Origin: CAZBUK01 sp964495085
Lineage (GTDB): Bacteria; Bacteroidota; Ignavibacteria; T3Sed10-11
NCBI GenBank assembly: GCA_964495085.1
Contig: CAZBUK010000009.1
Coordinates: 1-64,000, forward strand
Direction: 5' to 3'
DNA: 64,000 nucleotides
Within the stretch, counting starts at the first letter, position 1. Every line of letters begins with the position of its first letter. The notes below the pieces were generated by a model. That model did not search any database and was not told the origin of the DNA. It saw nothing but the letters and a program-made list of their open reading frames with translations. The translations under genes and the position numbers were made by a program. This document shows, piece after piece, positions 51,435 to 58,963 of this stretch.

Positions 51435-53762
51435 TTGTTCGACCTGTACGTCATCAACGGCGGACTGGCCGTCTGGCTCATCGACGAGACCGGCGGTGCG
51501 CACCGCTGCACGACACCGTACCGGCCCTCGTTCTACCTCGCTGCGGCACGGACGTCTCAGGGGAACGTCCGCGCCGCTCTTGAGCGCAGGCGCATTCCGC
51601 ACGACATCTCCCGGACCGAACGGACCGAATTGTACAGCGGCACGGCAAAACCGGTCCTGCAGGTAACCCTGCACAATCCGGCCGATCTTCGCCGCACCGT
51701 GAAGATCGTCGAGAACATCGTTCCCTACGATGCCCTCTATAACACCGACATATCGGTCGAGCAGCTCTTTCTCTACGACCGCGACCTTTTCCCGCTTGCC
51801 GAGGGAGAATACCGTATCAGGGACGGCATGCTCGCCGGATTCGAGATCAGCGTGCCGCAGACAGCTCTCGACTACCGTACCCCGCCGCTTCGCACCATGA
51901 CCGTCAAAAATGCGGTGGAGGAACCGGCCGCCGGATCCGGCATCCGCACCGAACCGAAATATCACCGCAATCTCCGGCTCGAAATCGGCTACGAAGACCG
52001 GAAGCTCTTTCTCGAAGAAGAGCGGGCGGCGGACGTGCTGAAAACCCTCGATCATGCGCTTGCCCGTTACGATCCCGACATCATTCTCACCTCATGGGGC
52101 GACGCGATGCTGATGCATTTCCTCGCATCCGTATCGAGGAAGGAGCGCGTCCCCGTCCGCTTCAACCGCGACCCGGATGTGCCCTACCGGACGACCCGCG
52201 ACACCAGCTACTTCTCCTACGGCAAGATTGTATACAAAGCCGGATCGTTTTTCCTTGCGGGCCGGTGGCATCTCGACCTCTATAATTCGTTTCTGATCGA
52301 CGAAGCGGACCTGGAGGGCATTTTCGAGCTCGCCAGGCTGACGCGGCTTCCGGTCCAGCAGCAGGGGCGCGCCGCCATCGGCACGGGATTGTCGTCGCTT
52401 CAGATCGCTTACGCATGCCGCAACGGCATCCTCGTCCCCGCAAAGAAGCGGGAAGCGGAGGATTTCAAATCCGCAAGGACGCTCATGCTCGCCGACCGCG
52501 GCGGACTGATGTTTCTTCCGCAGACGGGTTACCGCGAGCACATCGCCGAGCTCGATTTCACCTCGATGTACCCGGCCCTGATGGTTATGCACAATATTTC
52601 TCCGGAGACCATAAACTGCGCGTGCTGTCCGGATTCCGGCAGGCATGTACCCGAACTCGGCTACCGCATCTGCGAGAAGCGGCGCGGCCTCGTCCCCGCG
52701 ACGCTCGAGCCCCTCCTCGTCCGCCGAAAATACTATAAGTCCATGCAGCGGAAAGCGGAGCATAAGCCGAACGGCGGCGCAGCCGGTACACCGGTGCTCG
52801 CGCCCGAACAGTACAAACGCCGCCAGACCGCCCTGAAGTGGATCCTGGTTACCTGTTTCGGATACCTCGGCTATAAGAACGCGCGTTTCGGACGCATCGA
52901 AGCGCACGAAACCGTCAACGCGTTCTCGCGGGAAACCATTCTGCAGGCGAAAGAAGCTGCCGAGGAGGACAACTTCCGCCTCGTGCACGCGATCGTCGAC
53001 TGCATCTGGCTCGCGAAAGAGAATATTTCCGAACAACAATGCGAACGGCTCGCGAAAAAGATCGAAGCGAAGACCGGCATCCCGATCACGTTCGAAGGCA
53101 TCTACGACTGGATACTTTTCCCCGCCTCGAAAATGGATGCCGCCCTGTCGACCGTGACGCGGTATGTGGGACGCTTCGGAGATGGCGAGGTGAAAATACG
53201 CGGCATCGAGGTACGACGCAGAGATACGCCACGGTACGCAAAACGAATGCAGCTCGATATGCTGCGGATCATGGCGGAGATGCGGTCGGTCGCGAAGATA
53301 CAAAACGGCATGCCGCAGATACTCGATGTCGTGCGGGATTATCTGCGGGAGCTCAGGAACGGCACCGCCAATCCCTATGAGCTCGTCGTACGGCGGCATA
53401 TCACACGGGACCCCGACGAGTACAGCAACCGGAGCGTCAATGCGCTCGTCGCACAGGCGGTCGTCGCCGCCGGCGTATCACTGCAGCCGGGCGAGAGCAT
53501 CGAGTTCATCATTACGGATCAATCGGGCAAGCACGACCCCGATAAAGCAAAGCCTCTCTTCCTCTATAAACCGGAAGACGGCTACGACATCGAGCAGTAC
53601 ACCAAACTGCTGCTCGATACCGCGTCGACCATACTGCAGCCGTTCGGGTGGACGAAACAGAAACTGGAAGAAGGACTGGTCAGCGTACGCTCGGGTCGGA
53701 AGAAACTCATCGCGCGGCACGCGGGCAGGGGGGCGGGGATTCCGACGCTGTTCGAGCAATAA
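51435..53762 (+). CDS. Family B DNA polymerase, divergent and apparently lacking proofreading
   Basis: About 775 residues from TTG 51435. Motif A is intact (LDFTSMYP, Asp374). Motif B keeps its Arg and Lys (RRQTALKWIL, Lys468), but the Asn-Ser-x-Tyr-Gly part reads VTCFG. Motif C reads HAIVDCIW instead of YGDTDS: the second metal-binding Asp remains (Asp522) while the first is Ile. The N-terminal exonuclease region has no DIE motif (TMTVKNAVEE at about 154-163), and exo II reads DPDIILTSWGDAM. A four-cysteine segment follows motif A (NCACCPDS, RIC). Residues encoded just before the TTG (RRSVTGW) look conserved, so the real start may be CTG 51405, overlapping the upstream stop. Activity is uncertain. 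Confidence 0.85.
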   Translation: MFDLYVINGGLAVWLIDETGGAHRCTTPYRPSFYLAAARTSQGNVRAALERRRIPHDISRTERTELYSGTAKPVLQVTLHNPADLRRTVKIVENIVPYDALYNTDISVEQLFLYDRDLFPLAEGEYRIRDGMLAGFEISVPQTALDYRTPPLRTMTVKNAVEEPAAGSGIRTEPKYHRNLRLEIGYEDRKLFLEEERAADVLKTLDHALARYDPDIILTSWGDAMLMHFLASVSRKERVPVRFNRDPDVPYRTTRDTSYFSYGKIVYKAGSFFLAGRWHLDLYNSFLIDEADLEGIFELARLTRLPVQQQGRAAIGTGLSSLQIAYACRNGILVPAKKREAEDFKSARTLMLADRGGLMFLPQTGYREHIAELDFTSMYPALMVMHNISPETINCACCPDSGRHVPELGYRICEKRRGLVPATLEPLLVRRKYYKSMQRKAEHKPNGGAAGTPVLAPEQYKRRQTALKWILVTCFGYLGYKNARFGRIEAHETVNAFSRETILQAKEAAEEDNFRLVHAIVDCIWLAKENISEQQCERLAKKIEAKTGIPITFEGIYDWILFPASKMDAALSTVTRYVGRFGDGEVKIRGIEVRRRDTPRYAKRMQLDMLRIMAEMRSVAKIQNGMPQILDVVRDYLRELRNGTANPYELVVRRHITRDPDEYSNRSVNALVAQAVVAAGVSLQPGESIEFIITDQSGKHDPDKAKPLFLYKPEDGYDIEQYTKLLLDTASTILQPFGWTKQKLEEGLVSVRSGRKKLIARHAGRGAGIPTLFEQ

Positions 53763-53787
53763 AAAAGGGAGCGCAAGGCTCCCTTTC
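53762..53787. terminator. Bidirectional terminator between the PolB operon and the lipoprotein gene
   Basis: AAAGGGAGC and GCTCCCTTT form a perfect 9-bp stem with a 5-base loop. It is followed by TTT on the plus strand and by TTTTTT on the minus strand, serving both convergent genes. Confidence 0.82.
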
Positions 53788-53816
53788 TGTATCACCCCAT
53801 TGCATGGTGCGTGGAT

Positions 53817-54893
53817 TTACTGCGGAACATCGTTCAATTCAAGACAGACGACGGCATGAGCGATAATGTATATTTTCCCGCTGAGGCCGTTGATCACGTA
53901 TTCGTCCTTGGTCACATTGTTGAGATTTTCGTGCTTGTACGGATATTGTCCGGGTGCAACCGTCTTGTTGCCGTTCTTCAGCGGCGTATCGGTACTGCCG
54001 ACATACAGATGGGTTTCGCTCATCGCGTAGCCGGAGAGCATCTTGTACTTGACGGTAACGGTTCCGTTGAGATACTTCACCTCGACCGTGCCGACCGTCG
54101 TTCCCTTGGAAAGATCGCACTGACCCGCACCGGCATAGAGATCGAATTTGTACTCGCCATTATCGAGTTTTCCGATGCTCCAGCCCCAGTTGTTGGACGC
54201 CAAACCGGATATATTCGTAAAACATTTCGAATTCTCGGGGTAGTACGCGTATGCGGTCTCTTCGCAGACGAGGCCGATGTCCTGCTTATCGTCGTTGTCC
54301 ATATAGCAGATAAACTTATGGCCGAACTTGTAGACAAACTTCCAGCCGTTCAGCTTGACGTCGGCGAGTATCTTCTTGACGATATCGTCATTGAACCCGT
54401 TCACGCTCGACGGCAGCTTTTGAAGGATCTTGTTCAGGTCGAAATTCTTGGTTTCCAGTATGACCCACATCGCAACCTGAATTTCCTTCCACGAGCCGCC
54501 GTTATACTGCGAAAGGTAGCTGTTCTTCTTGTTGATCAGGTAGTTGATGTATTTGAATTTATCGTCGTTTTTCGTCGAGAAGATCTGCAGACCGTTCAGC
54601 TGGGTTCCCGCCGATATAGTCTTGTCGATCTGCATGCACCACCCCTCATACTCACCATCGGTAATGATCGATCCCGGCGCTATATTGCTCAACTCGACAC
54701 TGAACTGTCCCTGCGCATAGTCTATGTTAACGACGGCATCTACGTTATCCGCCCCGCCGATCTTCTCGAAATTCGGCAGAAGGCCGACGACGTCGCTCAT
54801 CGACTGATTCGGACTGTTGGATTGCTCGCATGCTACCATAAAGAATAACAGGAAGCACGTGAGGAGTAAAAAGTACAGCGGTATGCGATTCAT
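53817..54893 (-). CDS. Lipoprotein with a putative thioester (TQXA-like) domain
   Basis: A 358-residue protein with a lipobox (FFMVAC, lipidated Cys22). Residues about 40-150 contain the pair of motifs of internal-thioester adhesin domains: a WCMQ segment with Cys86, and the IQVAMW segment with Gln139 and Trp143, matching the (Y/F/L)C and phi-Q-x-phi-phi-W pattern. Residues about 210-350 form a beta-rich repeat domain (GWSIGKLDNGEYKFDLYAGAGQCDLS, ETHLYVGS, APGQYPYKHEN, GLSGKIYIIAHAVVC, quoted separately). It is likely exposed on the cell surface or periplasm. The upstream palindrome suggests metal-dependent control. Homologues in Gram-positives form covalent bonds with host amines. Confidence 0.75.
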   Translation of the reverse strand: MNRIPLYFLLLTCFLLFFMVACEQSNSPNQSMSDVVGLLPNFEKIGGADNVDAVVNIDYAQGQFSVELSNIAPGSIITDGEYEGWCMQIDKTISAGTQLNGLQIFSTKNDDKFKYINYLINKKNSYLSQYNGGSWKEIQVAMWVILETKNFDLNKILQKLPSSVNGFNDDIVKKILADVKLNGWKFVYKFGHKFICYMDNDDKQDIGLVCEETAYAYYPENSKCFTNISGLASNNWGWSIGKLDNGEYKFDLYAGAGQCDLSKGTTVGTVEVKYLNGTVTVKYKMLSGYAMSETHLYVGSTDTPLKNGNKTVAPGQYPYKHENLNNVTKDEYVINGLSGKIYIIAHAVVCLELNDVPQ

Positions 54894-54975
54894 AATTCCC
54901 CCATTATGGTGAGTTGGATGGTTTGATTACATATTTTATCCACAGGCAATTAAACAAAATGCATGTACTGTTTCC

Positions 54976-54991
54976 ATTAGACTAGTCTAAT
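54976..54991 (-). promoter_or_regulatory. Palindrome upstream of the lipoprotein gene (candidate operator)
   Basis: ATTAGACTAGTCTAAT is a perfect 16-bp palindrome, 83 bases upstream of the lipoprotein start. It shares the TTAGA/TCTAA half-sites with the palindrome at 55718-55738, in front of a Fur-family gene. Confidence 0.5.
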
Positions 54992-55134
54992 CCAACGTTG
55001 ATTTTTGTTAACCTTGACGGATCCAGCGCGGAATGCGGGAATTCATAGTGATGCAGATCACATGCGTGATACCGGAAAAACTTGATAATGGAGGAGGGAG
55101 TAAGAGTAATATCCGGACAGACCGGAAAAGTGCG

Positions 55135-55581
55135 TTAATTGTTGCGATATCCGAATCTTTGGCAAGATGCACAGAGTCCGAAAATATTTGTGGATACCGA
55201 TTCCACCTTAAACCTCATCTCCTCGGTCACCGTATCCGCAATGATCTTCAATTCCTCGTTCCCGAATCCGAATATCTCGCCGCAGAGTATGCAGATAAGT
55301 CGACTGTTTCCCGAATGATTATACATCTTCTCGTATACCCATTCGTTCCCCGTTCCGCGGTACCTTATCAGCAGTCCGTTCCCAACCAGGATCGAGAGAA
55401 TCTTATGCACGGTCGTGCGGTTTGCCTTCAGCCCATGTTCTGACACCATTTTCCGGATCAATTCTCCGGCGGGGAATCTGTTCCCGAGCGTCGTCATCGT
55501 TACAATGATCAGCTTACGTTTCATGCTGAGATAGATGCGTCCGCTCCTTCCCATCCGCAAACTTGTCCTTTGATTTCGCAT
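55135..55581 (-). CDS. Fur-family transcriptional regulator
   Basis: A 148-residue Fur-like protein. The winged-helix part has KANRTTVHKILSILVGNGLLIRY in place of the usual (T)VYRtL..L motif. The dimerisation part contains the zinc pair CILC and CASC and the FKVESVSTNIFGLC strand. It could respond to iron, manganese, zinc or peroxide; the sensory residues cannot be assigned confidently. The lipoprotein gene downstream on the same strand and the TTAGA/TCTAA palindromes in front of both suggest a shared regulon. Divergence from typical Fur lowers certainty of ligand. Confidence 0.85.
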   Translation of the reverse strand: MRNQRTSLRMGRSGRIYLSMKRKLIIVTMTTLGNRFPAGELIRKMVSEHGLKANRTTVHKILSILVGNGLLIRYRGTGNEWVYEKMYNHSGNSRLICILCGEIFGFGNEELKIIADTVTEEMRFKVESVSTNIFGLCASCQRFGYRNN

Positions 55582-55981
55582 ATTCCGTCAATCCTGCAGT
55601 TTTCCCGGGGAATCCATCGGTATAAGCGAATAGCGAAGTGCAGCCTCAGGCGGGTTCATTGTATCGGTAGCATTCGGAAAGGCCGTATCGTGAGGGAACA
55701 TTGAGCTTCTATGCCTATATTTAGATTAAGTCTAAATAAAGATAGGTATATGGACAGCGAGAGTCAAGACAGGGTGATCATCTTCCCAGGAGATGGTTCT
55801 CTGCAAAGCTTTGGAATAGTCTTCACCTTCCCGGTATATCCGGTGGATCGGGATGACTATAATTTTAAGAAATGACTATTGATGTGAATCGGTGAGAATT
55901 TCGTACACGAATTCCGATATCGTTCTCTTAAAGCACATTCGAACCGGCGACCTAGAGCGGACGGCTGCCGAATAACATGCA
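55582..55981. other. Intergenic stretch upstream of the Fur-family gene
   Basis: About 400 bases that contain the palindrome at 55718-55738. A 41-codon open frame on the plus strand (55750-55875) was considered but not called. No terminator or RNA gene was recognised. Confidence 0.4.
55718..55738 (-). promoter_or_regulatory. Palindrome upstream of the Fur-family gene (candidate operator)
   Basis: TATTTAGA-ttaag-TCTAAATA: 8-bp arms with a 5-base spacer. It lies 137 bases upstream of the Fur-like start and repeats the half-sites of the palindrome at 54976-54991. A metal-responsive operator is the likeliest reading. Confidence 0.5.
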
Positions 55982-56179
55982 TTATCTGGTCTGCCGTATT
56001 GACCGGATGACTCTCTGCGCCCTTTTATCCGCATAATAGTCGTTGACCACCAGCAGTGCATGGATCAGACCGGGTATATACAGCAGTAATGTCAATAGCA
56101 GATTCAATAATGCCTGAATCGGCTTGCCGCAGAAGAGAACTGCAACTGGTGGGAGTATGATTGCTATCAGATATCTCAT
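55982..56179 (-). CDS. YqaE/Pmp3-family membrane protein
   Basis: A 65-residue protein with two hydrophobic helices (LIAIILPPVAVLFCGKPIQA and LLNLLLTLLLYIPGLIHALLVV, in parts) and the YqaE/UPF0057 (Pmp3) signature: the ILPPVAVLFCG start, NLLLTLLLYIPGLIHA and the C-terminal YYADKR. Members are small stress-induced inner-membrane proteins affecting membrane potential. A longer overlapping frame on the same strand is a shadow. It is a single gene upstream of the Fur-family gene. Confidence 0.9.
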   Translation of the reverse strand: MRYLIAIILPPVAVLFCGKPIQALLNLLLTLLLYIPGLIHALLVVNDYYADKRAQRVIRSIRQTR

Positions 56180-56241
56180 GGTTTCATCCGTAGTATAATT
56201 AATTCTTCTTCAAATCCATGACAACTGCCGTTTATTCAGTA

Positions 56242-57345
56242 TCACTCGTATTTCATAATCACCAGAGATATATCGTCGTAGACGCGGGCTTCTCCCCGGA
56301 ATATCGATATCTCATGCAGCACGCGTTCGCCAATCTTTTCTGGCATAAGCAGCAGAGAATTTTTCAGAATTCTGAAAAATTGTTCCTCCCCGAAAAATGC
56401 GCCGTTTTCATTCCGTGCTTCGGTGATCCCGTCGGAATAGGCGACAAGTATCTCGCCCGATCCGAGCTCAATGTTGTGCTCTTCATGCGCAGTTTCGTCG
56501 AGCATTCCGAGCGCGGGAACGGATTTTGCGGATTGCCGGAGTCCGTCATTACTCATTATAATGGGCGGTATATGTCCTGCATTCACGAAACGTATCTTAC
56601 CGTCGTTTGAGAGTAATTCGAAATAGATGAGCGACGCGAAGATGGAACGAACACTGTCGCGATAAAAAATCGAGTTGATCCGTTTCATCAATTGAGTCAG
56701 GGAGGTCATCTCCGGTACCAGCGCCCGTATCGTCGCCTGGAGTTTCGCCATAAGCAGTGCCGCACGCAGCCCCTTACCGGCGATATCCCCGATCGCGATC
56801 CCGTGGCGCGTTTCGTTTACCTTCAAATAATCTATCAGGTCTCCCCCAACCTCGTTCGCCGGCTGCGAGTATATCCATACCGACCATCCCGGGATTGCCG
56901 GTTTCCGGGGCGGAAGCAGAGCATACTGTACCGAACGACCCGCCTCGAGCTCGCTCCTCGCCAGTAATTTGTCCTTCAGCTCGAGCATGAGAAGAAAAAC
57001 AATAAGTATACCCCCGATGATGTACGTCTCCGCATTGGTGGAAACCGAACCGCCACGCCACTGTATGTTTCCCGAGAATAGGATCAGTATCAATCCGAGT
57101 ATGAGCAGCAGTCTTCTGATCGGAGTTAGCCGGAGCAGCAATATCTTAATCAGCCAGCCGGTCATATAGATAGACCGTTTGAGACGTCCCATTCCGGCGA
57201 GACGGGTTTTTTTATAATCGTCGAGATAAAATTCCCTGAGATCACGGTAATCCCGTCGGAGAGAACCCCAGAGGTCGCCGTGGAGCAAATCGTCGCGTAG
57301 CGTTCTTCCCAGGTATTCCTGATCTCTCGGTTTTTCTTGCGTCAT
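56242..57345 (-). CDS. SpoIIE/RsbU-type PP2C serine phosphatase, membrane anchored
   Basis: A 367-residue protein from ATG 57345 (MTQEKPRDQEYLG). A TTG start at 57399 would read through the upstream palindrome. Two or three membrane helices (around 70-120) are followed by a SpoIIE-type PP2C domain (about 140-367), with NEVGGDLIDYL and AIGDIAGKGLRAALLMAKLQ, VNAGHIPPIIM, VAYSDGITEARNENG and YDDISLVIM. These carry the metal-binding Asp and Gly residues of PP2C. It probably dephosphorylates a STAS protein such as the one at 29590-29931. The LexA-like box 24 bases upstream would tie it to DNA damage. Confidence 0.9.
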   Translation of the reverse strand: MTQEKPRDQEYLGRTLRDDLLHGDLWGSLRRDYRDLREFYLDDYKKTRLAGMGRLKRSIYMTGWLIKILLLRLTPIRRLLLILGLILILFSGNIQWRGGSVSTNAETYIIGGILIVFLLMLELKDKLLARSELEAGRSVQYALLPPRKPAIPGWSVWIYSQPANEVGGDLIDYLKVNETRHGIAIGDIAGKGLRAALLMAKLQATIRALVPEMTSLTQLMKRINSIFYRDSVRSIFASLIYFELLSNDGKIRFVNAGHIPPIIMSNDGLRQSAKSVPALGMLDETAHEEHNIELGSGEILVAYSDGITEARNENGAFFGEEQFFRILKNSLLLMPEKIGERVLHEISIFRGEARVYDDISLVIMKYE

Positions 57346-57368
57346 GTATTTTTTCCGGTACAATAAGG

Positions 57369-57390
57369 GGACAGTATAATTATACGGTAA
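57369..57390 (-). promoter_or_regulatory. LexA-like operator upstream of the PP2C gene
   Basis: GGACAGTA-n6-TACGGTAA: the right arm is nearly that of the lexA operator and the left arm keeps AC-x-GTA. It is 24 bases upstream of the chosen ATG and contains a TATAAT -10-like hexamer on the minus strand, as in the lexA promoter. Confidence 0.5.
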
Positions 57391-57565
57391 TTTACTCAAT
57401 AAGTTTGAGTATTAAAACCACAGACGCGGAGTTTCCGCGTTCATCCGTTTGATTACAAATCCTCTCCATCGCGCGTCCGGCCTCCCGCGGAACGAACCGA
57501 TACCCTATCGTGTTTTTATAACAGAAAGTTTAACTCATCCTCATGTGTATACGGGAATAGGTAAC

Positions 57566-58078
57566 ATGATTGCTCTACTCTCCGCCCTACTCCTTCTATC
57601 CGGGACATCGATTTACGATTTCTCGATCGACGGACTTACAGGCGGCACCGTAAACCTCGGTGACTATAAAGGTAAGAAGGTCCTCATTGTCAACACCGCA
57701 TCGAAGTGCGGTCTCACTCCCCAGTATTCACAGCTCGAGGAACTTTACCGGAAATATAACTCCCGGCTTGTGATCGTCGGTTTTCCCGCCAATAATTTCG
57801 GCAACCAGGAACCCGGTACGGATGAAGAGATTGCAGAGTTCTGCGAATTAAATTACAGCGTAACCTTCCCCATGACGACGAAGATATCGGTCAAGGGGGA
57901 TGATATGCATCCGCTGTACCGCTGGCTCACTTCGAAGCGTCTGAACGGATTTGCCGACAGCGAAGTACGATGGAATTTTCAGAAATATCTCATCGATGAG
58001 GACGGCAACCTCATTGCCGTTTTCGATCCCGGCGTCCAGCCACTCAGCGAAGAAATCATCAAAGCCGTGGAAAACTGA
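57566..58078 (+). CDS. Glutathione-peroxidase-family protein, exported
   Basis: A 170-residue peroxidase from ATG 57566 (MIALLSALLLLSG), which begins a signal peptide and has GGAATAGG upstream. The family's three catalytic blocks are present: NTASKCGLTPQYSQLEELY (Cys), FPANNFGNQEPG (Gln) and VRWNFQKYLID (Trp, Asn). It reduces peroxides, probably in the periplasm. As a Cys-type rather than selenocysteine-type protein, it more likely uses thioredoxin than glutathione. A longer upstream frame starting at 57449 is not supported. Confidence 0.93.
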   Translation: MIALLSALLLLSGTSIYDFSIDGLTGGTVNLGDYKGKKVLIVNTASKCGLTPQYSQLEELYRKYNSRLVIVGFPANNFGNQEPGTDEEIAEFCELNYSVTFPMTTKISVKGDDMHPLYRWLTSKRLNGFADSEVRWNFQKYLIDEDGNLIAVFDPGVQPLSEEIIKAVEN

Positions 58079-58089
58079 CCGGTCTGCCC

Positions 58090-58117
58090 TCGCCTCAATA
58101 ACGGGCGATGTTTTTTT
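58090..58117 (+). terminator. Probable terminator after the peroxidase gene
   Basis: TCGCC and GGCGA form a 5-bp stem with a 9-base loop, followed by TGTTTTTTT. The stem is short, so this is less certain. Confidence 0.55.
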
Positions 58118-58226
58118 CATCTCGGAGCTGCTCATGCTGTATCGTATGCTTCCCGCTGCCGTACCGCCACTGCTTGCCTTCCATCGTTAAATAATCGTAT
58201 ATTTCTCCATTCCCTATTCATCACAG

Positions 58227-58841
58227 ATGGAACGCTATATGAGATCCAACTTACCGGGAGCGGCCGTTCTCTGCACCGCCTCCCTATTTCTCGTGTCGAT
58301 TCTTTTGACAGCATCCGTTGCCGATACTCCCGCGGACCCGCCCGTGATAACGGGCATGATCACGCTCACCCTGAATCATGGGACGAGTACATGGTACACC
58401 CTGTCGTACTCCGAGAACGGGGAGTACTACAATACAGCAACATGGCAGAACTACCGCAATCCGGAAACGGGCACGGATTTTCTCCTGCTCGATTTCTATG
58501 CGTTTCCGGACGAGAAAGTTGAATTCGACGGACCGTTCTTCGAGATCACGCTGCTCATCCCCGCTGAACAGGATCAGCGCGGCAATCATGTGCGTATCCA
58601 TGAGATAGTATTCTCTCCGTCCGGTAATCCGGAAGATTATTACACCGATGACAATGCCGCTGTCGTTACCCTATGGGAATTTCTGAAGACCGGAGAGGAT
58701 ACATTCAGCGCCTGGGGTTCGATTTCCGGTATATTGCTGAACGAATCGGATAGACTATCCGATCGCTCGGACGAAAGATTTTTCGAATTCAATGTCCGCT
58801 TCAGAGTCGAACGCATCGGCTTCGATATAGATTCGGAATAA
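58227..58841 (+). CDS. Secreted protein of unknown function (204 aa)
   Basis: A 204-residue protein. After a basic N-terminus it has a signal-peptide-like hydrophobic stretch (about 10-32, LPGAAVLCTASLFLVSILLTASVA in part) and a likely cleavage site near SVADT. The remainder is beta-rich and acidic with no cysteine, for example MITLTLNHGTSTWYTLSYS, then FEITLLIPAEQDQ, and RFRVERIGFD. I recognise no family. It is probably periplasmic or on the surface. It is a single gene between a terminator and the 5'-nucleotidase gene. Confidence 0.65.
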   Translation: MERYMRSNLPGAAVLCTASLFLVSILLTASVADTPADPPVITGMITLTLNHGTSTWYTLSYSENGEYYNTATWQNYRNPETGTDFLLLDFYAFPDEKVEFDGPFFEITLLIPAEQDQRGNHVRIHEIVFSPSGNPEDYYTDDNAAVVTLWEFLKTGEDTFSAWGSISGILLNESDRLSDRSDERFFEFNVRFRVERIGFDIDSE

Positions 58842-58963
58842 ATCTCTCATCCAAACGGATCTGCATACATTCACCCCTGGATTCCTGAACAGACGGGTTG
58901 CACACTAATGTCGTTTCTATTCTTAAATCATCTAATTCCCGCACGATACTTATTCGAAAACAC

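Noticed and set aside
50410..53762. Prophage or mobile element
   Set aside because: No integrase, transposase, structural phage genes or flanking direct repeats were seen. A LexA-controlled chromosomal operon fits better.
55750..55875. 41-aa open frame on the plus strand just downstream of the 55718 palindrome
   Set aside because: Only a weak ribosome binding site and no recognisable domain. The palindrome is better explained as an operator of the minus-strand Fur-family gene.
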